A DNA stretch of 64,000 nucleotides. Origin: Trema orientale. Its lineage: Eukaryota; Streptophyta; Magnoliopsida; Rosales; Cannabaceae. The stretch spans positions 15,736 through 79,735 of the forward strand of contig JXTC01000723.1 in assembly GCA_002914845.1 (NCBI GenBank), given 5' to 3'. The translations under genes and the position numbers were made by a program. The stretch's first letter is position 1. Every line of letters starts with the position of its first letter. The notes beneath the pieces are model-generated. The model did not search any database. It saw only the letters and a program-made list of their open reading frames with translations, and had not been told where the DNA came from. Positions 24,870 to 36,289 of this stretch are shown here, one piece after another.

Positions 24870-25086
24870 GTGTCTTTTGGTTGCATTGATAGAACTGGAA
24901 TGGTAGTAGTAATTATAATGAGAATAGAATAAAAAGAAATAAAGAATCAACTTAATTATTTAGTTAAAATTTCATATTAATGGGATTGAATGGTGTAAAT
25001 TACATATTTTAACAAAAATACTACAAATTCTAATTAAATTAATACATAACTATATCTAGTTCCCTTTTTTTCAAAAAAAAAAGTCT

Positions 25087-25130
<44 letters not shown>

Positions 25131-26036
25131 TGAATGAATGTTAGGTGAGGAGTGAGAAAATTTTGACAAATGAGAGAGAACGTGAAAAGAGAAAGGAGAG
25201 AGAAAATGTAGATAGAGGAAGAAAAAGAAAGAGTGTAGACGCACAAATAAGATATGGAGAGAATTAAGGAGAGAGATAGGAGAGAAAATAGTAAAAATGG
25301 GAGGAAAGAGAAAGAAAGAGAGATGATAGATGAGAGAGAGAGAGATAAAGAAATATAAAGAGAGAAAAAGGTACAGAAAATGGAGGAGAGAGAAGAGTAG
25401 AGACTGAGACATACAAACTTTACATACAAAAAGAATATAGGAGAGAGAGAAGAGTAAAGAGTGAGACATACAAACTTTACGCACAAAAATCACACAAAAA
25501 AATTGTAACCATTGAGAAGTCCTCCATATATATATATATATGGTGTGGCCCCACTTTGGAAAAATATAGGTGAATGAAAAGTATACCACATCATTGTGTG
25601 TGGTTTTTATGTGTAAATTATGTATGTCTATAGCATCACTCGGAGAGAGAGTATGAGAAGAGAGGTAAAAGGGAGAAAGTGGGAGGAGATAGAAACTGGT
25701 AAAAATGAGAGGAGATATGTTGTAGAAAGAAGGAGGAGGAAGAAAGTATAGAGATAAAAAACATAGAGTGACAAAAGAATGATAAAGAAAATAGTAGGAG
25801 AGAATTAGAGAGAAAGTATAGCTTGAGTGAATACAAAGAAGGGCAATTAGAAGGGGAAAAAAACCTAATTATAGAGTAGAATAGCTATTCCTCCTGCTTA
25901 TCTAATGAATGCCAATTCTTCCAAGATGTAGTAAAAGTCACTCTATTGGAATGATTAAACCTCTACGTTTTAAGATCAACCAAACGAAGGAATGAGGTGT
26001 TTCCATTCCATTCTTCTCTTCCAATGAAATGACACC
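24870..26036. mobile_element. hAT-like TIR element with GA-rich core, abutting the previous one
   Basis: The left end AGTGTCTTTTGGTTGCATT and the right end (minus strand AGGTGTCATTTCATTGGAAG) are loosely inverse, as are the inner GGAATGG words. The core, 25080-25850, is GA-rich with (GA)n runs near 25089-25127. The long open frames across this core on the minus strand are low-complexity artefacts. Confidence 0.5.
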
Positions 26037-26339
26037 TTAATTCTCAGACTCTTGAAGAAACTCTAAGAGCTCATGCTCTCAATTTGCACTCACCTTTAAA
26101 ATTACAAGAGTCCATCTCACCTAGTAATATTTTTGCTTTCTAAGCTAGTCTCGTTGTCTCTCTCTTATATTAATTTGACCGAATACAAGATCTATTTATA
26201 GAGTTTGAAAATATATTTTGGAAATCTATATAGAATATAGTCTCAAAAGCAATAGGAATACTAAACCTACTTCATGCATTTATATATTATTTTAAGAGTC
26301 CTAGTATTAGTCAATTATTCTTTTCCTACACAACTTTTG

Positions 26340-26710
26340 ATTCATATAATGGAATTAGAATAGGACTGGAAATGGTTATGGAATGGAATTAGAAAAGCAA
26401 TATGAATGATACTATATTGTTTGATTTAAATTGGAATCAACAGTGGGATGGAATAAAATAAATTTTATGTTGACGAAATTGATTTTACTTTAGATAGTTT
26501 AGTAAGGCAAAAAAAGAAAAGTTAGTTTTATCAAAATTTGAAATAGGATAGAACTATTATTTCCTTAGATGGAGGAATATAATAACAATTGCATCATTTA
26601 ATAGAATTATAATTTCTATTCATTTGCTACAAAAGATAAAATAAACAATAGAATATATCTTTTGTTAGAATGAGTTCCATTCCAAAGTCCATTCATACAA
26701 ACCAAATATA
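26340..26710. mobile_element. Possible hAT-like MITE
   Basis: A left GGAATTAGAATAGGACTGGAA... segment faces a right segment that reads ATATTTGGTTTGTATGAATG on the minus strand. GGAATGGAATTAG words are shared with the two elements to the left. The borders are uncertain. Confidence 0.35.
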
Positions 26711-28600
26711 ATCCTAACTAGCCATCTTATTGTTAATTAAATTAGGAATCTTTAATTAACACATACCTATGCAATAAACATTTATTTATTTGGATACTTG
26801 TACTACTCTCGCACTATATCGTTTTTAAGGTTTAGACTGCTCTCATTTTCCACGCTACTACTGCAGGATCACTTTTGCTTTCTTTTCCTTTGACTACCAA
26901 GATGTTTCAGTTTCAAATTACCACTTGTCTACCTATGGATTCAATAGTAGTTTAAAAGATTAACCTACTCTTGAATCTCCAGATCCCTATATATTTTGAA
27001 ATCTCTATGATTTAAATTAAGTTTCTGATTAATCTAAAACGATCGATTCTCTCTTCTTTATTTCACTATATTTTCTATCTATTTAGTTCCTCTTTCTCTT
27101 CTTTATTTCTCTCTTCACTTTTTCTACTCTCTCTCTCTCTCTCAATATCTCGTTTTTCTTTACTTTTTCTCTCCTTTTTCTCTAGTTTATCTTGTACTTA
27201 TGTATGTATTATGTATGTGTCATGTTTACATTCATTTTTGACCATTTTTTTAAAGTTTAGTATCAATTAAGGGACAAAATATAAATTATTTACAAAACTA
27301 AACGTTTTTTTTTAATAAGTGGTTTTACTGCCACCCATCTGTTTACTCTCATCATACTATTTCTAAAACGATCCTCCTCAATAAAATTTAAATTTAATTA
27401 TTACCCAATATACTTTTAATTATTTTTAAATTATCCCTTATTTTAATTTTAGTTTTTCTATTCCCATTCACTTTCCTTTTCCTGTCCTTTCTTCCTGTCT
27501 TTGACGTATGATCCTCTTCTTGCTCTCTTTTTTTTCCGCCTCTTTTATGCTTCTTTGCTTATTTCACTAAATTTCTTCTGCATCATAAGTTTGTTCTAAC
27601 TTTCCCGAACTTTGTTTACGACTTTTTTCTTTTCGTAGCTTTACTTTTTCTCATGGCACTACCTATTAATATATGATCTGAACAAAAATTATAATTAAAT
27701 TTTGAGTTTTTCAACTACCCATTAATCAATATTTTGCTTATTAGGAGTTAGTTTGCCAAAGCAAACGATTTTAAAATAGTTATTGTCGAAAACAGCATTA
27801 GATCACATGGTGTAATCAATGGAATGCATGAGAATTGATAAATATTTGTTTTCAAATCTAAAGGAAGACAGATTTTTGGGAAAGAATATTTTGTTCTTGT
27901 TTTCATTGCTTAGATAAATGTGTGTGGAGAGAGTTTTTTAAACATGTAGCAAGTTGTAATTTCATTAAAGGTTTTTTTAGTAATAAAATTTTAAAAATAA
28001 AATATGAGAGGAGCAAATAGAATGTGGTAATAGAGCGACTCTGTTTAAAATGAAACTCTTAGAATTCTATACTTGCCCGTGCATTCCAACCACCCAATAA
28101 AAAAACTCGACTGCGGTCGAATAAATACTAGATTTGAGTTCAAAAAATAAATCTAAGATTAAAAACTATAGTTGATGGTAACGACTTAATTCTCATGGCT
28201 CTGACTACGATGAAAATTCATAGACGAAGTTAATAAAGAAACTTGGAGTGACCATGTTTCATAGAGATGAAGATGTAACTATTTTAGTTAGAGAATTTAA
28301 GTTAAGTTAGATAGATGAAATAATAATAAGAGTTAGTTTTGTTAAAATTTATGAATGAGTCTCTTTTGTTACCGTGAGAGTATTAGCAGACACCAGTATG
28401 AAAATTCATTTTATTATTTTTATTATATTTGCTAAATACAGAGTATATTCATCTATATGTTTTTGTTTTTTTAAAGTTGGTAATATTGGAGGGTTTCCAG
28501 GAAAATTCGTTGTTTTTAGAATATTTTTATTTTGATTTTCAAAATATAAAATTGAAAGTGTATCCAAATAGGGTGCCTAAGGCCTAATTTACGAGAATGT
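26711..28600. other. AT-rich intron filler
   Basis: No gene is seen. A CT-rich stretch lies at 27050-27190. The segment has no counterpart in intron 1 of the intact SABATH paralogue. Confidence 0.4.
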
Positions 28601-28639
28601 ACTTGGAGAAAAAAAAAAAAAAAGGAACTTAAGAACAGA

Positions 28640-28870
28640 ATCTGAACAAAGAGTTCTATTGAGTTATACATGATCTGGTCATTATTAGAATATTAGTTCG
28701 GTCAACTAGTTGCGGGCATTAAGAAGTAACGCCAATTAAAACTGATGACTTTCGTAGTCAATTTTGCAAATGTTTCACATGGACAAGACAAGGTATGCCA
28801 TATTGTGTAACGTATTCATTGATTCCCAAGTTTAATTTATTCTGCTAAAATTCTTGACTGGTCAATCTTT
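28640..28870 (-). other. Conserved intron 1 block shared by both SABATH copies
   Basis: Words such as AGTTCGGTCAACTAGTTGCG, ATTAAGAAGTAA and TTGACTGGTCAA occur in the same order at about 41250-41465 in the intact paralogue. This shows that the two halves of the pseudogene intron were once contiguous around the later insertions. Confidence 0.7.
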
Positions 28871-28872
28871 GT

Positions 28873-29170
28873 TAGCCCTGTTTGGTACCTAAATTTTTAG
28901 AGGAAAAGGAAAAAAAATTCCAAAAAATTGTATTTTTTCTAATTTAAATTCAAATAAAAAATGATGAAATTTTTTTCTTGAAGGGAATATCAGAGTTAGA
29001 TTTTGATATCATATTTTAGTATATAAAATATTGGCAAAATAATTAGGATAGAAAAAAATTCTAAAATAAAGTTCTATAAAATTTTAAGAAAATATTTTCC
29101 TTTCTTTTTTCCTTGAATTTTTACTCAAAATTTTTTTTTCGTCCAAAAGTCTAGATTCAAAATAGAGCCG
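28873..29170. mobile_element. Possible MITE with GCCCTGTTTGG-like ends
   Basis: The left end AGCCCTGTTTGGTACCTAAA is loosely inverse to the right end (minus strand CGGCTCTATTTTGAATCTAG). About 300 bases and AT-rich. No clear target duplication. Confidence 0.4.
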
Positions 29171-29647
29171 TACAGTCAACAGGTAAAATTAATATGGGTA
29201 ATTCTACATGATAAGATATAAAAATTTGTTTTATTAGAAATGGTTATCTATCTAGAAGAAGAACGAAATCCATTTACAAGAAAAAAGAAAATCATTGAAT
29301 TGATGAATCCTCGCAAGATGAGAGTCGGCTCGAGGATCAAAATCCTTTCCTCAAGCTAGGTCCGCTCAGAAAATGGAAGGGATCCAAGATTGTTCTTTTA
29401 GATCTAGAATCAGAAATTCTTATTTAAAGCGTTATCTGCGACTTTGCGTAGCTATTTATGAACCATAGACTATCATCTCCAAAATTTAATATATATATAT
29501 ATATATATTGTTCTGGGATTTTCCTAATTTTTAGAATTAACCCTTAAGCATGATACTGCACCAATTAATTATGAGGTTAATACCGTCAGTTAGAAGAAGA
29601 AATTGAGCGAAGAAAGGGACACAGGCGTCAGAAGCTCCAGAAGCTCG

Positions 29648-29841
29648 GCGCCGCAGCGCCAGTAAGTGGCGCCCCAGCGCCAGGAAGACGGCGCCGCAGC
29701 GCCAAGTGCATGGCGCCGTGGCGCCACGACATCCCTGGCGCTGCAGCACCAAGTGCATGGCGCCACAGCGCCAAGTGCACGGCGCCGTGGCATCAATGCC
29801 TTGGCGCCACAGCGCCAGGCGCACGGCACCACGGCGCCAGG
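29648..29841. repeat. GGCGCC-rich degenerate tandem repeat
   Basis: Units of about 18-24 bases of the kind GGCGCCRCAGCGCCAAGTGC, each partly palindromic. This is a GC-rich island in AT-rich DNA. Open frames crossing it on both strands (29537-29875, 29590-29853, 29666-30031) are products of the repeat, not genes. Confidence 0.8.
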
Positions 29842-29916
29842 TAAAGTTTTCACCGCACAGCACGGCGTGGACCATTTGAAGACCTCCTTATCATATGTGT
29901 CAAGACCTGAAGGATT

Positions 29917-29984
29917 NNNNNNNNNNNNNNNNNNNNNNNNNNNNNNNNNNNNNNNNNNNNNNNNNNNNNNNNNNNNNNNNNNNN
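29917..29984. other. Assembly gap (68 N)
   Basis: A run of 68 N inside the solo LTR. A second run of 12 N is at 42269-42280. Single Ns are at 20547 and 44744. Confidence 0.99.
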
Positions 29985-30971
29985 GTGCTCGACCTGTGGC
30001 ACAAGTTCGGGATTTTGTGTTCTCTCACTAAACCTCATTTATTTCTATTATTATTATTTTATTTATCATTATCTATAATAATATGGCTGGTCTTACCGCC
30101 TAATAATTCTAACCCCTCTAACTAACTGGCACATGGACGGTATCGCCTTCGTCACTTCCTAACTATTTATTTTTCTGCACTTTATTTCTGTTTCTAACTT
30201 CTAGTTGACACCATAGTCGGTTTATTCGCCTCCGTCAACTAGATTCTTTATTTATTACTGCATTATTATATTATCGTCGATCCGTAAGCTAGTTATTCCT
30301 GCAACCACCTGCGTACAAGGACGCCGTGGGAAGTGTTGTTCATTATTACAACCGCCTATCGGGACTTCGATACGTAACGTCAGCGTTGTGATAACACTTA
30401 CGTTATTATTACGCCATTATCATATTAATTATTATTATATTGTAAGTACGTTATCCCTACAACCGCTGACGTGGCAAGAACGCTGTAAGAAGAGTCGTTT
30501 TATATCGACTGCCTATCAGGACTTCGACACGTAGACAGTGTTGTGATAACTCTTACACCTGTACACTAATCTTAATCTCAATTTTCTTCTGTTTTGTCTT
30601 AATTAATCACAGGTCCCATTAATTAATCAGAACACAAGGTCCGATCCCGAACATATATTGTAGTGAAAAAAACAAAAAATTAAGATTTCCACTAAATGGA
30701 ACTTGTGGGAAAATTTATGAAGATTAATAAACCAAAATGATTAGGCACACTTGAAAACACGGATAAAATGGCTGAACTAAATTCCAACCATATAAATTAA
30801 TCTCCCAATTAATTAGATTAATGAGATATGATACAGTATAATGTACAAGATGTATAAAAAGTGAAATTTGAATGAAGAAAACTGGAAGTAGGAGTTCTAG
30901 GTGTAGCTATAAGTTCCATCTCCGCCGTTCATTGGGTATGATTCTGGCACTGCGTCTGTGTTCTTGCTCAT

Positions 30972-31300
30972 CTTCAACTCCTCTTGTCTTTTTCTTCCTC
31001 CTCAATTTGACGGATACTTACATATAACATACGACAGGTGAGACTAATGTGCCTCCCCTGAATAGCTGTTCCTCACATTCAAACAGTAGACTGAAAACTA
31101 TTTTTTAAAAATGTTTCTATTAAGAAAATAATAAAACAGAGAAATGATTTTGACTAATGCCATTTTTGTTATTTTTTTTGTTTTGCTTTTTGTGATTATG
31201 ATATAGGAAGGGGAATAATCTTGGGAGGATGTTATCTGCAAACAAACGTCACACCAACTCCCTGGCACACTTTCTTTTTCTACCGACTACTGGGGAATGA
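30972..31300 (-). promoter_or_regulatory. Upstream flank of SABATH pseudogene, conserved with the intact copy
   Basis: Aligns by eye with 46878-47250: shared words TTCAACTCCTCT, AGACTAATGTGC, CACATTCAAACA, GGTTTTGACTA/GATTTTGACTA, GAATAATCTTGGG and TTTCTTTTTCTACC in order. This is the region where the promoter of the intact copy should lie. No specific regulatory site is assigned. Confidence 0.5.
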
Positions 31301-31363
31301 ACAAAAATTCACTACTTTTTGGAAGATATGGTTTAATAGATATTCTTTTTTTATTTAATAAAT

Positions 31364-31535
31364 GGGGATGGCTACGGTAGGGACGTCCCTACGTAGGGTC
31401 ATGCCTTAATTACCGTTGGATGGGAATCTGTGGGGAATAACGGAAATCTGTGGAGAATCTATTTATATACAGATTCCCATCCAACGATGAATAGACAGGG
31501 CCCTACGTAGGGGCGTCCCTACTGTAGACGCGCCC
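31364..31535. mobile_element. Mutator-type MITE, copy 1, 9-bp target duplication
   Basis: 172 bases. The ends GGGGATGGCTACGGTAGGG and (minus strand) GGGCGCGTCTACAGTAGGG are inverse over about 36 bases. An inner inverted pair reads CCGTTGGATGGGAATCTGT / ACAGATTCCCATCCAACG. Flanked exactly by TTAATAAAT (31355-31363 and 31536-31544). Nine-base duplications are typical of Mutator-like elements. Confidence 0.9.
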
Positions 31536-31586
31536 TTAATAAATAATTATATCTATTTTTTAACAATAATGATTTATACTAATTAT

Positions 31587-31758
31587 GGGGATGGTTACGG
31601 TAGGGGCGTCCCTACGTAGGGTCATGTCTTAATTATCGTTGGATGGGAATCTGTGGGGAATAACGGGAATCTGTGGAGAATCTATTTATATACAGATTCC
31701 CATCCAACGGTGAATAGACAGGGCCCTACGTAGGGGCGCCCCTACTGTAGACGCGCCC
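31587..31758. mobile_element. Mutator-type MITE, copy 2, 9-bp target duplication
   Basis: 172 bases, almost identical to copy 1 and in the same orientation. Its own duplication is ACTAATTAT (31578-31586 and 31759-31767). The different target duplications show two separate insertions 51 bases apart rather than one tandem duplication. Confidence 0.9.
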
Positions 31759-31804
31759 ACTAATTATTATAAACCTGATAAATTATTTATTTATTAGTAT
31801 TAGG

Positions 31805-32220
31805 AGTGGTGTATAATTTATTTACTATATTTAGAAAAATTTTATCACTTATAGACGGTAGTATATTTATTATTATACCCCTAGTAAATTACTTATTTAC
31901 CACTATTACAGATTGTATGCAATTTATTTATCATGATTTAAAAAAGTTTCTCACTTATAGACATTAGCATATATACTATTATACCCATGATAAATTATTT
32001 ATTTATCACTATTATGAGTGGTATACTATTTATTTACTACGAAATCAAAAACATATAACTTATTTATAATGACATATTTACCATTATATCCCTCATAAAT
32101 TATTCATTTACTACTATATAAAGTGATACATCACTTATTTACCATAACCTAAAAGAAATTTATCACTTATATACAATTATATTTACCGTGCTACCCTTGG
32201 CATATCACTTATTTATCTAT
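31805..32220. repeat. Four-copy tandem satellite, about 106-base period
   Basis: Copies start near 31805, 31910, 32017 and 32122. Each reads AGTGGTATA-type start, ATTTATTTAC, TTATCACTTATAGAC, TTATTATACCC and CATAAATTATTTATTTA in order. Divergence between copies is considerable, so it is old. Confidence 0.8.
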
Positions 32221-32247
32221 ATAACTGATTTATCTTATATACATATA

Positions 32248-32491
32248 GGGTACTAATCCTATAGGGCTTTTTTTTTTTTTTACCTATACGTAGGTATCGT
32301 TTTGGCCAATGAAAATTTATTATGCACATTTTTTTATTCTAAAAAATAGGAGAGAGAAACAATATTAATGATTCACGTCTTTTTATGCACTTCATTATAG
32401 TTGTTGGATTACCATTAGATGATAATCCAATGGCTAAAAAAAAATACCTGCACATAGGTAAAAAAAAAAAATACTTATTGAATTAGCAACC
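32248..32491. mobile_element. MITE, copy B of the three-copy family
   Basis: Ends GGTACTAATCCTATAGGG and (minus strand) GGTTGCTAATTCAATAAGT. Inner palindromes ACCTATACGTAGGT and ACCTGCACATAGGT. Closely similar along its length to copy C at 38202-38448, including GGCCAATGAAAATTT, GCACATTTTTTTAT and GATAATCCAATGG. Confidence 0.8.
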
Positions 32492-32611
32492 ATATATATA
32501 TCATTATATATGCTAATATATGTTAAAAAAAAATACATAATAGTATATAATTGATTTAATATTTTTATAGTGCAGTCTTCTCAATGTTTATTTCAAGAGC
32601 ACGACAGCAAA

Positions 32612-32612
32612 A

Positions 32613-32647
<35 letters not shown>

Positions 32648-32682
32648 TAAAAATAATAATAATAATAATAATAAAAAATAAA
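32612..32682. repeat. (AAT)n microsatellite
   Basis: Interrupted ATA/AAT trinucleotide run of about 70 bases. Confidence 0.9.
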
Positions 32683-33580
32683 TAAATGAAAATTGAAAAG
32701 CACAACAAAATTATGGGTGTTCTTCATTCGATCAGATTTGAAGTAGAATCTCTATCTTCATCCTTCCTAAAAGTTTCAAATTTCCCAAATGATATTTATT
32801 TTCTACACAAATCTGGGCAAAGTCACGAAACCTTCATTAACACAAAACTATTAAACCTCTATAGTACCGAAAAAGAAATACTAAAATTCCAAAACAACAA
32901 ATATTGAATTGAAAGGAAATATTTTGTTAGAACTTCGTGAATAAACTACTAAAGAAGCATATATTTATAATCAAATATATATATATATATATATATAAAT
33001 CAGTGCATACGATATAAAAGAAGAAAGAGTGAAAGTTTCGACTCGGAGGATCTTGCTTCGTTCGGGGACATTCACCAACGCCGACGTGGCACGTGGTGCG
33101 ATGCCATCATTTCTACAGAACTGGTGGACGATCCTAGATGACACCATCTTGGTCGAATCATAATGGAGGAAAGAATTGATAGAGATTGTTGACTGACAAT
33201 GGTTTGAGCAAGGAGACGAGAGGAAGACGATGGTAGGATTTTAAGGGTAAATTAGGAATAAAAAAATTAAACAAGAAGAAATGAATATACTTATAGGTGA
33301 TTCTATTGTCACACCTTAGTCTACTCTCCCCACAAATTTACTAAAACCATACCTCATTGAAAATTTTAAATCTAATTATTACTAATTATACCTGTTTACT
33401 TTTCCAAAAGGGCCCCTAAACCATCTTTTCCCATCTATCTTTCCATTTATATAAAAACGGAAATTAAAAAGAAAAAAAAGAATACCATTGAAATGTATCC
33501 AATTAGTAGCTAGAAAATTTTATCCAAATATTCTAAAATACGAGACCTACAAATGCAATTTAGAATGTGTAAGATGCTAA

Positions 33581-33812
33581 GACTATCTATAATGTGACTT
33601 AACTAGAGCAGGATCATGCGATATGTCATCAAGTCTAATCGACAATATGACCTAGCGAATGCAAGATCACACGAAATGCCAAAAGCTATTAATAAGATGA
33701 CTTGACTAAAAAAAGGATCACGCAAAATGCTAAAGCTATCAACAAAATGACCTGACTAAAATAGAATCATGCGAGATGCCGAATATCTCAAGGCTATCGA
33801 CAAGATGATCTG
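33581..33812. repeat. Minisatellite, about 52-base period
   Basis: About 4.4 diverged units with the order CTATCRACAA, ATGACCTGACTA, GGATCATGCGA, ATGCCAAA. No coding sense. Confidence 0.7.
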
Positions 33813-35250
33813 TTTCAAAATAATATTAGTAATATTATACTCATATTTTATCTTCATACAACAATTCTGACTTAAAAAAAAAAAAGCAAATGTGGATTAT
33901 GTCCAATTAATTATCGTAGGGACTCCCTTATCAGATATTATATCTGCTATATAGACAGTTTATTAATTATCATCTATACCAATAAATATTCGGGACTAAT
34001 TGAAACTCTTATTAGTTTCTATTTTTCTTATTCTTATCCCTAATAATTATTTATATTTTCTCTTATATCTAAATGTGAGATTTTGATCTTTATATTAGAC
34101 TAATCTCTCAAATTTGCAAGGTAATTTCTTCCTTATAATTTATTTATATGAGATACTCACAATAATTTGAAAGTAGTAAATTTTCTTCTGAAAAGCCATT
34201 CTCAATAGCATCACAAGCCTCTACAAAGAATTACTGTTGGCAAGCAAGCTAAATGATTGACGCTTCATAGAAACAATACTCAAGCTCATCTCCGAAAGGT
34301 TGCTCACATGCAACATGCTCTTTTTCCTTCCTAGAGATTTTTTCCACTGGATTTTACTCTACTAAGGTCTTAATGAGGTGTTGTTTGGGTTGGGCATGAC
34401 TATTTGGAACCCAATTAGAGCAAGCTATCTGCTACTTGAAGCTTGTCTACAGATAGTATCAGTCGTTCTTTTTGGATTTGAATATTTGATTATTTTACAG
34501 TGGGTGCCAACCTAGTTGGGATGTGCCTATAAGGTAAGTCTTTTCTCAGAAATTCATCCAAAAGAAGAAATTCTCTCTCCATAGATGCAGCACTTCTGAG
34601 ACGAGTTCGAAAATCATATTGCGAAAAATTCACATTAGTGAGCTATAGCAAATGGTCACATTTACTATAGCTCAAGGGACTTAATGTTTTGGGGTATGAC
34701 AAAATTTTTATAATTAGTCACTAACTAAAATATTAAATCATAAATAATGTGATTGTGCAATATGGGGTTAATTAAAAAAATGTAACGTATCAAAATTACA
34801 CTAGATAAAGGAGGAATTTAACATTTCAAGACAAGTGTCAAGTTACTATTAGAAAATTACCAAATTAGAAGCAAAAAAGAGATCACTACACATTGACCAC
34901 TATAACGGTGCCACCCACCAGCCTGGACATATGCCAAACATCAAAAAGAACTCCTCTCCGTTTGCTAGCTACACATTAAAATGACACATCATACATATGA
35001 ATATATTCAATAATTAACCCAAAATTAAAGGTGGTGAGCATATTACGAGAAATCAAGAATATTAATTGGTAAATGAAGATCTTCGTTTTTATCGTTTTGT
35101 AATTGACAGCGCCCAAAGAAAACTACGTAAACCTATATACTATATCATTTAACTCTCAGACCTAAGTAAGGGATGAAACGTTAACCCCTACGTACCATAG
35201 TATAATTGGAGCTGCCATTTTGTTAAAAATACACTAGTTCTCATATGTTG
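33813..35250. other. Gene-free region with possible retroelement 3' debris
   Basis: No gene is seen. Around 34335-34385 a CACTGGATTTTACTCTACTAAGGTCTTAATGAGG-like context (words CACTGGATTTT and GGTCTTAATGAGG) resembles sequence found near the 3' part of plant retroelements. A similar word (CCCACTGGGTTTTAC) occurs on the minus strand in the 3' region of the LINE near 60110. Identification is weak. Confidence 0.3.
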
Positions 35251-35279
35251 CAGAAAATAAATTTTAACTCAAAAACGGT

Positions 35280-36289
35280 ATAAAACAAAGGTAACTGAAC
35301 CCCTACCTTACCGGAATAGTGATACCACGCTATTGAGTCCTCAAGGTGTCGTTGACGATCACTTAGAGGGTCGGGAACCAATTCCAAGTCCTCGATTATC
35401 CTCTTGTGAAAAGTCAACTTCCCACAGGAGCTTCAATTCTGCAACGGACCTCTTCACTGAATTCCTAGCACTCAAAATAGATAAGTTAGATATATAACTT
35501 ATCTAATTCGGGTCCAGGTCTACACCAGACCGGTGGCATGCAAAACGAGACAAAATCTCGACCGTCTGATCTCGATTTTCGTACCGATCACCAAACAACA
35601 CAATATATATATGTCAAACTTCTCTATTTTCCAAGTACATTCCAAAAATGAGGTCAAAAACACGATCTAACGGCCGAATTAAAAAGTCAAGCTTAAACTC
35701 AAAATATCCAAAAATGGCATCTTTTGATTCGGGTAGTATGAGGTTGAGATATATATACCTTGACGATCCTCGCGACGGTACGAATCCAACGAGCCCGGTT
35801 TGAGGTCGAATGGATGCCAGAATCTTCGCCGGTGACGAAAAGTTTCAAACGGCCATTAATGGCCTTTTCCGGCGAGGCAGGTGTCGGCAGGAACTGGTGG
35901 CGGCCGGCGAAGGTCCCCTGCTACACGTCAGAGCGACGCCGGGCGGTTGGCCAACCCGACGAAGCCCATGGGCGGCGCGACTGCTCCTGCTTCCCTTCGG
36001 CCGAGAGTGAACAGCGAGAGAGAGAGAGGTCGACGGGAGGGAGAGAGAGAAAAGAGAGAGGAGAGAGGAAGAGAAAGTGACAGGCACGTGGCTTGTCTTT
36101 ATGGGGCAGTGCAATTTTTTAAAAATTACACAAAATTTCCCAATTTTCAAATCTCTTGCAAAACAGTCCCCCACAATTTTGCAATTTAGTCCCTCAGCAC
36201 AAAATTTTTGCAAATTAATCCCTCCAATATTTAATCCGAAAATTGGTAAAATGTCCAAATTACCCTCCAAAAATTCCGGGTTTTTACAT
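35280..36289 (-). mobile_element. LTR-like fragment, minus orientation
   Basis: On the minus strand it starts TGTAAAAACCC, followed by phrases of the type GGAGGGTAATTTGGACATTT and GAGGGACTAAATTGC. A GC-rich stretch with CCGGCG/GGCCGCC words and a GA tract (36013-36075) comes next, then a region with CACTTAGAGGGTCGGGAACC. The same layout and TGTAAAA start occur at 54107-56383 in plus orientation. The open frames at 35760-36303 cross the GC/GA-rich part and show no domain. Confidence 0.4.

Larger units (their letters stand above)
29509..30653. mobile_element. Solo LTR of about 1.1 kb with 5-bp target duplication
   Basis: It starts TGTTCTGGGATT and ends GGTCCGATCCCGAACA, so the tips are inverse (TGTTC...GAACA). 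TATAT flanks both sides (29504-29508 and 30654-30658). Inside are a GC-rich GGCGCC tandem field (29648-29841), an assembly gap (29917-29984), and a two-copy repeat of about 105 bases at 30297-30402 and 30456-30556. No internal retrotransposon region is present. Because the gap size is unknown, the true length is uncertain. The TATAT duplication lies in TA-rich sequence, so it is weaker evidence than the end structure. Confidence 0.75.
11236..30971 (-). pseudogene. SABATH carboxyl methyltransferase pseudogene with about 18-kb intron
   Basis: Decayed paralogue of the intact gene at 39196-46877. Exon 1 is 30971-30882 (90 bases), exon 2 is 12652-11973 (680 bases), exon 3 is 11577-11236 (342 bases). 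The family would methylate a small carboxylic acid with S-adenosylmethionine. The RIADLGCSVGPNT SAM motif, FFND, NDFN and GVPGSFHGRLFP are still readable in exon 2. There are four breaks. Codon 25 in exon 1 is TAG (30899-30897) where the other copy has AAG. The intron 1 donor reads TT instead of GT (30881-30880). One base is missing near 12249, shifting frame after SSYALHWLS. In the restored frame a CGA has become TGA (12203-12201). Exon 3 lacks one Gly codon but is open. Intron 1 (30881-12653, 18,229 bases) is swollen by transposons. Any transcript would be truncated in exon 1. Linking exon 1 to exons 2-3 rests on matching order in the intact paralogue. Confidence 0.88.

Noticed and set aside
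25034..25836. Long Ser/Leu/Phe-rich open frames on the minus strand
   Set aside because: Translation of a GA-rich microsatellite core; low complexity in every frame.
29537..30031. Alanine/arginine-rich open frames on both strands
   Set aside because: They exist only because the GGCGCC tandem repeat lacks stops in several frames; no domain, and one frame runs into the N gap.
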